DNA from: Alloprevotella rava
GTDB lineage: Bacteria > Bacteroidota > Bacteroidia > Bacteroidales > Bacteroidaceae
Assembly (NCBI RefSeq): GCF_014195585.1
Contig: NZ_JACICA010000009.1
Coordinates: 30,933-94,932, forward strand
Direction: 5' to 3'
DNA length: 64,000 nt
Shown here piece after piece: positions 23,990-33,072 of this stretch. Every line of letters begins with the position of its first letter. The first letter of the stretch is position 1. The notes under the pieces were generated by a model. It was given only the letters and a program-made list of their open reading frames with translations, was not told the origin of the DNA and made no database searches. Both the position numbers and the translations under genes were made by a program.

Positions 23990-25198
23990 TTAGAAACGGG
24001 CATAAACTTGCAGTTCGACCGTATTATAATACTTGTCTTGAATAGTACGATTATTTGTCAGATAATAATTGAGCTGGAGCATAAAGTTCTTTGCCAATCG
24101 GCAATTAGCCGCAAGGCCATAATTAGCAACAAGATTATTCCATTGCTTTGCTTCTCTATAGCAGTCCCAACGACCATAAAGTTTGAGATTCTTAGTAATA
24201 GGTGCACCAACAGTAGCATACCAAGAATCGGCACGTTCGGAACTCAGACTATTAGTTATTACACCGCCAACAGAATGTCCGTATTCGCCACGTACAATCC
24301 AATTATTTTCATAGTCTAGCCCTGCAGACCAACGTATACGCCTCACACTTTTCAGACTAAAAGGGTCAGTTGATTTGTAATTCTCATTGGTATATTTACC
24401 ACTCCAACCAAACCATCCAAAGCGCAGGTTCTTGCAGGGATTTACCCAAAGTCCTCCAATAATATCTTTGAAATTATCTCTATCAGAATGGTTAATTCCT
24501 TGTCCATTAAAAAGCCCCACTTGATAATGCAGCCAATGATGACCGTCTTTTGCCGCCAACAAATCACCTTGTATCTGCAAACCCACATCACGACCGCCCG
24601 ACTTATGTGCACCATTGCGATCAGCAGAGATTCCAGCCAACTTATTAGATAACTGTGAGAATGCCCCCCACCCTATTTCCCATGGGCTCATCGAATTCTC
24701 AAAGGTAAATCCACGCTTGAACTGGCCTAGCTTCACTCGTAGCTCTTTCCAATACTGCCACTCAACAAAAGCATCAAGCACACGCGGCCCATTGTCCTGT
24801 TTAGGCTGTCCGCTCGCCTCCAACTGTATGCAGTAGAAGAAATCCTTAAAGGCATATCCATTCATATAGAGACGAATGAGACGCAAGTCAAAATTAGAGT
24901 GCGTCTTGTCGGCTTGATCCGTCACAGTGGCTTTACCCACAACGTAACCTCCAAACTTAAAGCTTGGATCGAACGCAGCCATAAACTTTGATTTGCTCTC
25001 AGAAGCTGAAGCTTTAGTACCCAATGTGAATATTTTTTTCACTTCGCTAAGGTTATGTCTCGCCGCACTAGAATGCAACATACTATCTGCTGAAACAGAT
25101 ATGGGTATATTGGATACGGGGATGTCTGTTGCAGTAGCATTTACTACAGTAACGAACAGCACCATACCACAAAAAGTGGTTGAGAGTAGTTTGCTCAT
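23990..25198 (-). CDS. OprO/OprP-type porin
   Basis: The 402-residue outer-membrane porin of the phosphate-selective O/P family would let small anions, possibly phosphate, cross the outer membrane. It has a signal peptide (LLSTTFCGMVLFVTVVNATA). A barrel with many aromatic girdle strands follows: FKFGGYVVGKATVTDQ, LRLIRLYMNGYAF, the family-typical LRVKLGQFKRGFTFENSMSP, and a last strand ending in ARF. The AT-rich upstream region contains TAATTTTG (25236-25229), a -7 match without a clear -33 box. The phosphate transporter of the window (29958) is not adjacent. Confidence 0.85.
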   Translation of the reverse strand: MSKLLSTTFCGMVLFVTVVNATATDIPVSNIPISVSADSMLHSSAARHNLSEVKKIFTLGTKASASESKSKFMAAFDPSFKFGGYVVGKATVTDQADKTHSNFDLRLIRLYMNGYAFKDFFYCIQLEASGQPKQDNGPRVLDAFVEWQYWKELRVKLGQFKRGFTFENSMSPWEIGWGAFSQLSNKLAGISADRNGAHKSGGRDVGLQIQGDLLAAKDGHHWLHYQVGLFNGQGINHSDRDNFKDIIGGLWVNPCKNLRFGWFGWSGKYTNENYKSTDPFSLKSVRRIRWSAGLDYENNWIVRGEYGHSVGGVITNSLSSERADSWYATVGAPITKNLKLYGRWDCYREAKQWNNLVANYGLAANCRLAKNFMLQLNYYLTNNRTIQDKYYNTVELQVYARF

Positions 25199-25434
25199 GA
25201 TTTTTTTATTTGATTTACATTACGCTCACAAAATTAAGAATGTTTTTAGAGAAGTAAACAGGTTTTGAGTTTTTCTAATACTGATTCTATCAAATCTTTA
25301 AATCCATACTAGAACAATGGTTGTTACAAAAAAACACATGAATTGGCTGATATAGAAGTCTACAACTGGAAAAAGAAGTAGAACTCATAATATGCAGATT
25401 ATTCACTTAGTAAAAGGTTTTAGAATGTGTTTGC

Positions 25435-25465
25435 TTTGTGCTCCCACGCTTTTCCCGTAACTTTG
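25435..25465 (+). promoter_or_regulatory. Bacteroidota-type promoter of the PCMD gene
   Basis: The TTTG box at 25435-25438, a 19-bp spacer and TAACTTTG at 25458-25465 match the sigma-ABfr consensus exactly. The inferred transcript start near 25472 excludes the upstream ATG at 25427 and supports ATG 25496. Confidence 0.65.
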
Positions 25466-25495
25466 CAAAACTTCAAGAAAGATACAAAATTAGAT

Positions 25496-26494
25496 ATGAC
25501 TATTAGACTTTCACTCGCAACTTTAGCTCTTTTCACAGGAGTAACCGCTCAGGCTCTTCCGCTGCGCACAGAATTCTTGCGTGAAAACGAGTTTGTACAG
25601 GACAACAAAGATAATGTCCAGTATATCAATTTCGGCAACTTCGACCAATGGATCACTCGCAATATTGAAGAAAGTGGTATTATTGGAGGAGAAACAAAAC
25701 AGGTTTATGCCATTGGTCCAACATCTGTGATTAATGGCCGCACGCCATACTTAGGCACTGGTGGTTCTCCTTGGGCTACATCAAATGTTATGGCACATGT
25801 CAGCGGTATCTATAAGACAAATGTTAGTGTGTTTAAGCAAGTCCGCCCAGGGCATGGTTATTGCGCAAAACTCTATACTCATCTGGAGCAAGTAAAGGTT
25901 TTAGGCATTGTAAACATTAAAGTCTTAGCTGCAGGAAGTATTTACTTAGGACAAATGATGGAACCTATTACCAGTTCATCTAATCCTATGAAATATTTGA
26001 ATTGTGGTGTTAAATTCTCTCGCAAGCCAAAAGCGATTATGTTTGATTATGCTACTAAATTGATCCTTGGTGATCGTATTCGCCAAACGGGTTTTGGCGG
26101 CGCCAAGAGTGTTGCTGGTCGAGACTTGGCAGATTGTGTTGTTTATTTACAAAAGCGTTGGGAAGATGCAAAAGGAAATGTCTATGCCAAGCGTATCGGC
26201 ACGATGATCCACTACTTCACTCAGACAACAAGCTGGATGAACAACCAAGAGTTTACTATCAATTATGGCAATATCACGACACAACCATTCTACAAGAGCT
26301 ACATGGGGCTGACGTCTCAATTTTACATGAAGAATTCCAAGGGTAAGATGGTGCCAATCAAGGAGATTGAATGGGGAACAGCAGATGATACTCCTACTCA
26401 CCTTATTATAAAATTTGACTCAAGTAATGGTGGTGCCTATACAGGTACAGTTGGTAACACTCTTTGGATTGATAATGTGCGCTTAGTCTACTAA
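25496..26494 (+). CDS. PCMD-domain exported protein
   Basis: The 332-residue secreted protein has a signal peptide (TIRLSLATLALFTGVTAQA). The body resembles the PCMD (putative carbohydrate metabolism) fold found beside glycan-use genes in Bacteroidota: NFDQWITRNIEESGIIGGE, YLGTGGSPWATSNVM, FSRKPKAIMFDY, and an end of IIKFDSSNGGAYTG then TLWIDNVRLVY. It probably binds a carbohydrate or acts on the cell surface, but the activity of the family is unknown. It stands alone with its own promoter and terminator, away from any SusCD pair. Confidence 0.72.
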   Translation: MTIRLSLATLALFTGVTAQALPLRTEFLRENEFVQDNKDNVQYINFGNFDQWITRNIEESGIIGGETKQVYAIGPTSVINGRTPYLGTGGSPWATSNVMAHVSGIYKTNVSVFKQVRPGHGYCAKLYTHLEQVKVLGIVNIKVLAAGSIYLGQMMEPITSSSNPMKYLNCGVKFSRKPKAIMFDYATKLILGDRIRQTGFGGAKSVAGRDLADCVVYLQKRWEDAKGNVYAKRIGTMIHYFTQTTSWMNNQEFTINYGNITTQPFYKSYMGLTSQFYMKNSKGKMVPIKEIEWGTADDTPTHLIIKFDSSNGGAYTGTVGNTLWIDNVRLVY

Positions 26495-26520
26495 TTCTTT
26501 TAATTACACCAATAAAGGAT

Positions 26521-26577
26521 AAGAGGGAGATACTCTCAAACTAAAATATAGCTTTGAGAATTTCTCCCTCTTTCTTT
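26521..26577 (+). terminator. Rho-independent terminator
   Basis: AAGAGGGAGA (26521-26530) pairs exactly with TCTCCCTCTT (26563-26572), with an inner CTCTCAAA/TTTGAGA stem and a T-rich tail, 27 bp after the PCMD gene. Confidence 0.8.
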
Positions 26578-26774
26578 TACCTCTTAAAGCAAGAAGGCTA
26601 TGCTTTAAAGAAGCATAAAACTAATTATAGACCTTACAATTGATCTTAAAATACAATAAGGATTATTCAATTACTATAAGTATGCTTCTATTCAGAAATA
26701 GTTTGAATAAAAGATAGAGGGTTATAGAAATCTATAAAATCTTACACATAGAGTTTTATAAGTATACTCAAAAC

Positions 26775-27248
26775 TTAGGGAAGAACATTGAAAGATTTCG
26801 TGGCTGTTATCTGATAAAGCAAAGGTGAACTAGTACAATATACAGAGCCATTACTCGGAAAATCCAACTTATACCCCTTTATAACCTCATTCCCAGACAC
26901 ATTATATTTACCAACAAATGTCACAGAAATTGAACCTGCAGCAGTTACAGTAACAGTATCCGTTGGCACAGATGTATTTTTATCATAAACAGTTCCTTGC
27001 ATATATTTCTGATTACGAACACCTGCTGAAGGGTTAAAAGACCAAGAGTAAGTAGTGTTATTCAACAATTTTCCCTTGCTGGTCTCTACTAAAGAAATTA
27101 CCACGCGATCACCCACATGAATGGCCCCCGTACCAGATAGTTTTTTTACAGAAATATCGGAAAAACGCGGAGGTTCTGACCGATAAGTATCTTGGGAGCA
27201 ACTGCCTAAAAAAGCGACAGCTGTAAAAAAAGTAAGTAATTTATACAT
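26775..27248 (-). CDS. Small lipoprotein
   Basis: The 157-residue product is not recognised. It has a lipoprotein signal (LLTFFTAVAFLGSCS, lipobox LGSC, Cys17). The mature part has an Ig/PKD-like strand pattern (GAIHVGDRVVISLVETSKG; DTVTVTAAGSISVTFVGKYN). It ends 280 bp from the convergent PCMD gene. Between that gene's terminator and this one about 200 bp hold nothing I can name. It is probably surface-exposed or periplasmic, anchored in the outer membrane. Confidence 0.65.
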   Translation of the reverse strand: MYKLLTFFTAVAFLGSCSQDTYRSEPPRFSDISVKKLSGTGAIHVGDRVVISLVETSKGKLLNNTTYSWSFNPSAGVRNQKYMQGTVYDKNTSVPTDTVTVTAAGSISVTFVGKYNVSGNEVIKGYKLDFPSNGSVYCTSSPLLYQITATKSFNVLP

Positions 27249-27289
27249 ATCGTTTTATTCTTCTAGTGTTTATTGTACAATAAGTTTTT

Positions 27290-27898
27290 TTATTTTAAGA
27301 GACCAATACCTTGCCGCAAAATCTTTGGTTCTTCGTCTAAACAATCAACAATGGTACTTTCAGTATCCACTCCTTCTCCTCCATTAACAACTAAGTCTAC
27401 ATCCGCCCCAAAATGTTCTTCAATGAGTTCTGGATTAGTAGCATACTCTCTATCTAGATCCTCTACCGGTAGTGATGCTGTTAATAAAGGAACTTCTAGC
27501 ATTTCAACTAGCTGATTAGTAATGGGGTTGTCGGGCATACGTATTCCTACCTCATTTTGACGACGTGCGCGAAAAATCTTTGGTAGCCGACTCGTTCCTG
27601 GTAGAATAAAAGTAAAAGGTCCAGGAAGATTCCGCTTCATTAACTTAAATACTGGCGTAGATATATGAGCATATTCGCTAATGTTACTCATGTCGTAACA
27701 AATAATGCTTAACGGATGAGAGCGCAAGTCTATGTTACGAATCCGACAAATACGCTCTACAGCACGTTCCTTAAGAGCATTACAGCCCAAAGCATAAGTT
27801 GTATCTGTAGGATATATGATAACTCCACCATCATTGAGAACATCAATGATTTTCTGAAGGCGTGAGATATCATTATGAGAGGAATATAAGCGTAGCAT
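27290..27898 (-). CDS. tsaC: L-threonylcarbamoyladenylate synthase
   Basis: This is a YrdC/Sua5-type enzyme of 202 residues. It makes threonylcarbamoyl-AMP for the t6A37 modification of ANN-reading tRNAs. Seen are the nucleotide-binding pattern GGVIIYPTDTTYALGCNA, the KR-rich RICRIRNIDLRSHPLSI, LPGPFTFIL, and EVGIRMPDNP. The start is set at ATG 27898, which shares a base with the maf stop (TGATG), a coupled arrangement. A longer frame to 27919 would add seven residues. The Sua5 C-terminal domain is absent, so the TsaC name fits. Confidence 0.9.
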   Translation of the reverse strand: MLRLYSSHNDISRLQKIIDVLNDGGVIIYPTDTTYALGCNALKERAVERICRIRNIDLRSHPLSIICYDMSNISEYAHISTPVFKLMKRNLPGPFTFILPGTSRLPKIFRARRQNEVGIRMPDNPITNQLVEMLEVPLLTASLPVEDLDREYATNPELIEEHFGADVDLVVNGGEGVDTESTIVDCLDEEPKILRQGIGLLK

Positions 27899-28479
27899 CA
27901 GAATGTTTTCAAACAACAATAAAGGCGCTGCATTGGCAAGCCCATCACATTATAATAGCTACCTTCCAAACTAGAAACAGCAACCAAACCAATCCAGTCT
28001 TGAATACCATAGGCTCCAGCTTTGTCAAGCGGAAGATATTTTTCTACATAAAAGTCTATTTCATCCTCAGAAAGTTCGGCAAAAATCACTTTTGAAGTGG
28101 TTACAAAATTCTCCAACCTATCTTTTGTAAATACACAAACTCCCGTAGAAACCTCGTGTACCTGACCAGACAATTTACGCAACATATCCTTTGCATTCTC
28201 AACACTATGCGGCTTTCCCAGTTCTTCGCCATTGAGAGTAACAAGTGTGTCAGCAGTTATAATGAGTTCGGTGGGAAGCATCGACTCACGATAGTCATCA
28301 GCCTTTTTACGAGCGATAAATTTTGCTATCTCTTCACCTTTTAACTCTGCAGGATAGGACTCATCTATACCTAAAAGAGTGCGCACCTTAAAGTCTATTC
28401 CTAAGCGTTGTAAAAGCTCTTTACGACGTGGCGAACTGCTCGCTAAGATTACGTCGAATTTACTAAGATTATCAAGCAT
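27898..28479 (-). CDS. maf: Maf-like nucleotide pyrophosphatase
   Basis: The 193-residue Maf/YhdE-type enzyme hydrolyses modified or non-canonical nucleoside triphosphates (dTTP/UTP type). Diagnostic parts are ILASSSPRRKELLQRLGI at the N-terminus, the acidic ITADTLVTLNGEELGKP, and LPLDKAGAYGIQDW near the end. It is coupled to the downstream tsaC gene by a one-base stop/start overlap and follows the kdsC-like gene after 75 bp, so these minus-strand genes probably form one operon. Confidence 0.92.
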   Translation of the reverse strand: MLDNLSKFDVILASSSPRRKELLQRLGIDFKVRTLLGIDESYPAELKGEEIAKFIARKKADDYRESMLPTELIITADTLVTLNGEELGKPHSVENAKDMLRKLSGQVHEVSTGVCVFTKDRLENFVTTSKVIFAELSEDEIDFYVEKYLPLDKAGAYGIQDWIGLVAVSSLEGSYYNVMGLPMQRLYCCLKTF

Positions 28480-28554
28480 TTTTTCGAACTATTTTATTCA
28501 GTGCATTCGTAAAAAGTAGAACGCTGAATGATTCTAACAAATGAAAAAAGAAAA

Positions 28555-29085
28555 TTACCAACCAAACGCAACTTTATCATTAAGGCCATTCATCCAAAAA
28601 CCTTTGGCTCTAAGTACTTGTTCGACAACATCTCGAACACAGCCTTCGCCTCCACAACAACTACTAATATAGCATGAAATCTCTTTGATTTCTACCGCAG
28701 CATCATATGGACAAACAGGACATCCGCAAGCTTTCATAACTTCATAATCAGGGATATCATCACCCATATAAAGAACTTCTTCCGGCCGAAGGTTTGCAGA
28801 TTCACACCATTGGTAGAAACAATCTATCTTAACTGAAACTCCATCAAAGATATTTTGCAGACCGAGGCGTTCATAACGCTGACGCACTAAAGGGCTACGG
28901 CCTCCAGTTATAATGGCGACTTGTAGTTCACGTTTCACTGCTAGCTGAAGTGCGTAGCCATCTTTTATATTAGCCGTTCTTATTGGCTGACCATCATTAC
29001 TAAAAAGATAGACATTGTTTGTACTTAAAACACCGTCAACGTCGAAGGCTAAAGCCCGTATTTTTTTCAAGTCGTAATCAATCAT
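28555..29085 (-). CDS. kdsC: KdsC-like HAD phosphatase
   Basis: The 176-residue C0-type HAD hydrolase is most like 3-deoxy-manno-octulosonate-8-phosphate phosphatase, which makes Kdo for lipopolysaccharide. Motifs: nucleophile AFDVDGVLSTNNVY, IITGGRSPLVRQR, and YMGDDIPDYEVMKACG. The C-terminus is cysteine-rich (YISSCCGGEGCVRD), as often seen in Bacteroidales members. It overlaps the upstream DUF2520 gene by 8 bp. No other Kdo gene is in the window, so the exact substrate rests on family similarity. Confidence 0.83.
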   Translation of the reverse strand: MIDYDLKKIRALAFDVDGVLSTNNVYLFSNDGQPIRTANIKDGYALQLAVKRELQVAIITGGRSPLVRQRYERLGLQNIFDGVSVKIDCFYQWCESANLRPEEVLYMGDDIPDYEVMKACGCPVCPYDAAVEIKEISCYISSCCGGEGCVRDVVEQVLRAKGFWMNGLNDKVAFGW

Positions 29086-29905
29086 GTAAATTCTGGTGAA
29101 TAGAAAGGCTCATCATTTTGTAAATGTCGCGCTTTATCGTTTCTGAAATCAAGGAAAGTTGTTTGTTTATTACATTCTGGTCATAACGAACAGCTGGCCC
29201 CGTCTGTGCCTCTCGTGGAGAAAGTTCATGAACTTTTTTTGCTGTTTCATCAATAAGCGGAAGAAGATACTCAAAAGGTAACCCAACTTTTTCCATTTCC
29301 TGGGCTGCAAGAGTATAGCAATGATTTGCAAAATTGCACGCTAAAACTGAGGCTAAATGCAACCTAAGACGACGATCTGAATCAAGGAAATTAACTTGAC
29401 TACTGATAGACTGTGCCATAGAAAAAAGGATCTGAGCAACTTCATTATCAGACGACTCAACAAATATAGGTATATTATCAAATAAAACAGCACGCTTCTT
29501 TGAAAAAGTCTGCATAGGATAGAAGATTCCATACTTATTAACTTTTCCATGAAAAATACTCATAGGTATGGAACCTGCCGTATGAACAAAAATGGCTTGA
29601 GGATATACTAGTATAACTTTTGATAAAAGTTCTTCTAATACACTATCCTTTATGGATAATATATATATATCAGCTTCTAAAAGTTCCTCAATATTGATAG
29701 TCCAAAAACAGCCCAAAGTATCACCCAAAGTTTGGGCCGAAGAAGCTGTCCGACTATAAACCCCCTTTATCTTATACCCTGCACGCAATAAAGCATGAGA
29801 AAGATGCGTAGCAACATTTCCTGCTCCAATAAAGAAAATACTCTTTTCTTTAGATTTGCAATAAGATGAGTTTACATCCGCGATAGGTTGATCTGTTTTC
29901 GTCAT
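29078..29905 (-). CDS. Rossmann-fold/DUF2520 oxidoreductase-like protein
   Basis: The 275-residue protein has an N-terminal NAD(P)-binding fold (SIFFIGAGNVATHLSHAL, about 22-40) and a C-terminal helical DUF2520 domain (LHLASVLACNFANHCYTLAA; PLIDETAKKVHELSPREAQT; GPAVRYD). It resembles ketopantoate or pyrroline-carboxylate reductases, but the substrate is unknown. The kdsC-like gene begins within its last codons. This neighbour pair recurs in Bacteroidales, as I recall. Confidence 0.8.
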   Translation of the reverse strand: MTKTDQPIADVNSSYCKSKEKSIFFIGAGNVATHLSHALLRAGYKIKGVYSRTASSAQTLGDTLGCFWTINIEELLEADIYILSIKDSVLEELLSKVILVYPQAIFVHTAGSIPMSIFHGKVNKYGIFYPMQTFSKKRAVLFDNIPIFVESSDNEVAQILFSMAQSISSQVNFLDSDRRLRLHLASVLACNFANHCYTLAAQEMEKVGLPFEYLLPLIDETAKKVHELSPREAQTGPAVRYDQNVINKQLSLISETIKRDIYKMMSLSIHQNLHD

Positions 29906-29957
29906 TTTCTAAAGAAAAATGTATTTAACTCTTAAAAAATTACTATCAGCCCTAAGA

Positions 29958-32213
29958 TTATTCTTGAAATCTTTTTGAGGCACGCACCAAGTGGCGTATC
30001 ATAGAAATGAACTCCTGCGTTTCTTGCAACATATTTAAATACAGTAGCGTCGCACGTATATTCTCTTCCTCGTGTTGCAAATGATCCTGCTGACTATGAC
30101 GTATTTCAGAAAGGCGTTTTTTCAAGAAATTGCCCTCTACAAGAACTTCATCTGCCCCCGTAAAATCACCACTATCAACCATTTTACGTGTACGCGTTAA
30201 CATAACATCAACCTCCTTACAAATTGACGTAAACTCTATAACATCAACTTCAGGAAGAGGATTGAAATTATTATCAACGTGCTCTAAAGAAGGCTCAAGC
30301 ATACGCTTTAAACAATAGAAAATTTGCGTAAGATTATTAGATCCCAAGTGGAACCAGGTATTCTTCTCTACTGCCTGCAAATAGTCAAGGCGACGCATAC
30401 CGACAATTTCCTTACGACGATAACGTTTCCATTTATCTCTAGCTGATTCTAATTCGTGGGATGCTGTGCGCAACTGTCGAATATTCTCTTTCATTACTCC
30501 TTGAGTAATGTTATTGAACGTATTTTGCATAACATCGATCATTTCCACTTGTGTAGACTTAACATGAAGAACCAGTAAGTCCCAAACCTCATTCTTATCC
30601 TTTGCATGAACCAGTTTACGGAAAACAAGGTCTACCGTTTCCTCTTCTTGCTTTTTCTTAAATGCGCGATTGTTTCGAATAAGTACAACCACAACTATAA
30701 TTATGACGAGAATCATACCAAAGATACCCGCCAAGTGATTCATCGTTGCGACCAAACTACTCATAATAAAAGCTGCGCCTGCTGTTACAAACCATCCACC
30801 AACAACGGTAATAACACCAGTAATACGATAGACTGCTGTTTCTCTTCCCCAAGCTCGATCAGCAAGTGAAGAGCCCATGCCCACCATAAAAGCAACATAG
30901 GTTGTAGATAGCGGAAGTTGTAAGCTCGTTCCAACAACAATAAGAAGTCCTGCAAGCACCAAATTAACGCAAGCTCGAACTAAATCGAACGTTGCTCCTT
31001 CAGGCATAATACTCTCATCTTCATTGAAACGCGTATCCAACCAACCTTTTAGAAAATTCGGCTCTAAACGACTAAAGAAAGAATTAACTATAAGCGTTTG
31101 ACGAACTATAGAACGAGCTATCTTAGAACTGCTAAAAACCTCCTCACCTTCTGTTTGTGAAGCCAAGCTATTACTATTCTCTACAACTTTTCGAGCCTTT
31201 TTAGACAGACATAAAGCAATCATCATTATAGCCCCAGAACCAACAAAAAACCAAGGTTTTATTGCGTTAAACGTAGCATCAACACTTGGCCCTGTAAGAA
31301 CGCCCATAGTATAAGTATGAGGATCTGCACTGGGATGGCGTGAAATATCTAGAAATGCCTCTAGACTTGTTAAAGGCACACCAATAAAATTCACCAAGTC
31401 GTTTCCTGCAAAAGCCATTGCTAGTGAAAATGTTCCAAAAAAAACAATCACTTTTAATACATTCACACGACACCAATGCAGTATTTGCATTAAGCACGTA
31501 AAAATAATGAAGCAAACAAATAAAACCTGGCTAGAATTATTGTCTAACCAATTGGGTGTCATGCCTATCGCGTTGAGCAATGAAGTACCTCTTAGACCTT
31601 TCACCAAAAGGAAATACATAATGCAGGTAATGCAAAATCCACCAAAGATAGCAATACTATATTTAAGATGCCTCCGATAATTGAACGTAAAAATAATACG
31701 TGTTAACCACATCACTATAGAGCCAAAAACAAAGGCTATAGCGACACTTGCAAAAATACTTATTATAATCTGCAGAGCTTTATCTGTATTTATCAATTCA
31801 GCATAAGTATGCCCATTCTGTGCTATCTTAAATAAAGCTATTGCACTAGAACTTCCTAAAAGCCCAAAGACCATAGAGACCGTTGTAGACGTAGGTAGGC
31901 CTAATGTGTTAAAGATATCCATTAGGATAATATCCGTTGCAGTAACAGCTAGACAAATACAAATTATATCATCAAAGCTAAAATATGTTGGAGTCATAAT
32001 TCCGTGACGCGCAACATCCATCATCCCATCACTTGTGGCTGCTCCCACAAAGACTCCAACTGCAGCAACAGCAAGTAAGATCCGAAACTTTGCAGCTTTT
32101 GATCCCATAGCAGGACTCATAAAAGGTACAGCACTTCCTGCAACCCCTACGCTTAAATCACAGATTGCCAAAGCAAAGAGAAATAGTAAAATCCCTAAAT
32201 AAAGGACACTCAT
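29958..32213 (-). CDS. PiT-family inorganic phosphate transporter with C-terminal PhoU-like extension
   Basis: From ATG 32213 the protein has 751 residues. The membrane part (about 1-540) has the two PiT repeats: GLPTSTTVSMVFGLLGSS in the first, and AGNDLVNFIGVPLTS plus QLPLSTTYVAFMVGMGSSLA in the second. It would co-transport phosphate with a cation through the inner membrane. The last 210 residues are soluble and helical (DVMQNTFNNITQGVMKENIR; ATLLYLNMLQETQEFISMIR), like a PhoU domain fused on, which makes it much longer than the classical PitA. It is divergent from the gene at 32365 over a 150-bp region. Confidence 0.88.
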   Translation of the reverse strand: MSVLYLGILLFLFALAICDLSVGVAGSAVPFMSPAMGSKAAKFRILLAVAAVGVFVGAATSDGMMDVARHGIMTPTYFSFDDIICICLAVTATDIILMDIFNTLGLPTSTTVSMVFGLLGSSSAIALFKIAQNGHTYAELINTDKALQIIISIFASVAIAFVFGSIVMWLTRIIFTFNYRRHLKYSIAIFGGFCITCIMYFLLVKGLRGTSLLNAIGMTPNWLDNNSSQVLFVCFIIFTCLMQILHWCRVNVLKVIVFFGTFSLAMAFAGNDLVNFIGVPLTSLEAFLDISRHPSADPHTYTMGVLTGPSVDATFNAIKPWFFVGSGAIMMIALCLSKKARKVVENSNSLASQTEGEEVFSSSKIARSIVRQTLIVNSFFSRLEPNFLKGWLDTRFNEDESIMPEGATFDLVRACVNLVLAGLLIVVGTSLQLPLSTTYVAFMVGMGSSLADRAWGRETAVYRITGVITVVGGWFVTAGAAFIMSSLVATMNHLAGIFGMILVIIIVVVVLIRNNRAFKKKQEEETVDLVFRKLVHAKDKNEVWDLLVLHVKSTQVEMIDVMQNTFNNITQGVMKENIRQLRTASHELESARDKWKRYRRKEIVGMRRLDYLQAVEKNTWFHLGSNNLTQIFYCLKRMLEPSLEHVDNNFNPLPEVDVIEFTSICKEVDVMLTRTRKMVDSGDFTGADEVLVEGNFLKKRLSEIRHSQQDHLQHEEENIRATLLYLNMLQETQEFISMIRHLVRASKRFQE

Positions 32214-32364
32214 AAATTCTTTTAGATCATTTTGAATGCAAAAATATATAATCGTTTCTGAAAGACCAATGAACAAATATCGGTTATAGCAGAAAAATCT
32301 ATTTTTTCTGTAGGATTTGTAATATGTTTGCTATTTTTGTAGTCCAAAAGAAACACTATATAAA

Positions 32365-33006
32365 ATGGGTATTTTCTCAAAACTATTTGCTAAAAAAGCT
32401 ACAGAGGCTGAAAAAGGATGGCGCGTTGGAGGTATGGAAGATTTTGTATCTCTTATCCGTGTGTACTACCAAGCTGTTATGGCTTCACAAATGGGAATCT
32501 CTAATTTAGCAGCATTTCCTGATCTGCGTGTTTTTAAACAGACACTACATGTTCCTACAACCAATAATAAACTTGGAATTAACGAAAAAAAACGCTGCAA
32601 AGAAATGTTATCCTCATTATACGGGATGCCTACCAATTTTTTCTCTGAGATTGATGCAAGCATAAAAAAAAATTGCCGCACCCTCCAACAGATGCAGCAA
32701 TATCTTTTCCAGTTTCAAGGCTTTACGCAAGAACTTATGATGCTTGTAGGAAACCTTATGAAATGGAAGTTTCGTGTCCCTGGATTTATGCGTAAAGCAT
32801 TATATTCCATGACCCAGAAAACCATTACAGATATTACAACTAAAGATTCTTGGAAAGATGAAGGAGTTCGTAAAAGCGTAATGGCCGTAAGACAATATCA
32901 GAGACATTTAGATTACTCAGCTAATTGGATGACAGAATATGTTTTCCACATTGTTATTTTGGCAAAAAAAGAACCTAACGCTGAAGAAAAAGCAGAAAAC
33001 AAATAG
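32365..33006 (+). CDS. Conserved Bacteroidales protein of unknown function
   Basis: The 213-residue soluble protein is rich in helices and has no signal peptide or membrane segment. It begins MGIFSKLFAKKATEAEKGWR and contains FQGFTQELMMLVGNLMKWK and a basic tail. I recall similar unnamed proteins in Bacteroidales but no function. A -7-like box, TATTTTTG, lies at 32332-32339, 26 bases upstream. galE follows after 66 bp on the same strand. Confidence 0.68.
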   Translation: MGIFSKLFAKKATEAEKGWRVGGMEDFVSLIRVYYQAVMASQMGISNLAAFPDLRVFKQTLHVPTTNNKLGINEKKRCKEMLSSLYGMPTNFFSEIDASIKKNCRTLQQMQQYLFQFQGFTQELMMLVGNLMKWKFRVPGFMRKALYSMTQKTITDITTKDSWKDEGVRKSVMAVRQYQRHLDYSANWMTEYVFHIVILAKKEPNAEEKAENK

Positions 33007-33072
33007 TCACTGATTTTCAAGTTATCAATAGCTTATTATTTAAATTCTAAATTATCAAACAATAAAATAAAG

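Noticed and set aside
25427..25495. Longer N-terminus of the PCMD protein
   Set aside because: It overlaps an excellent promoter, and the signal peptide starts at ATG 25496.
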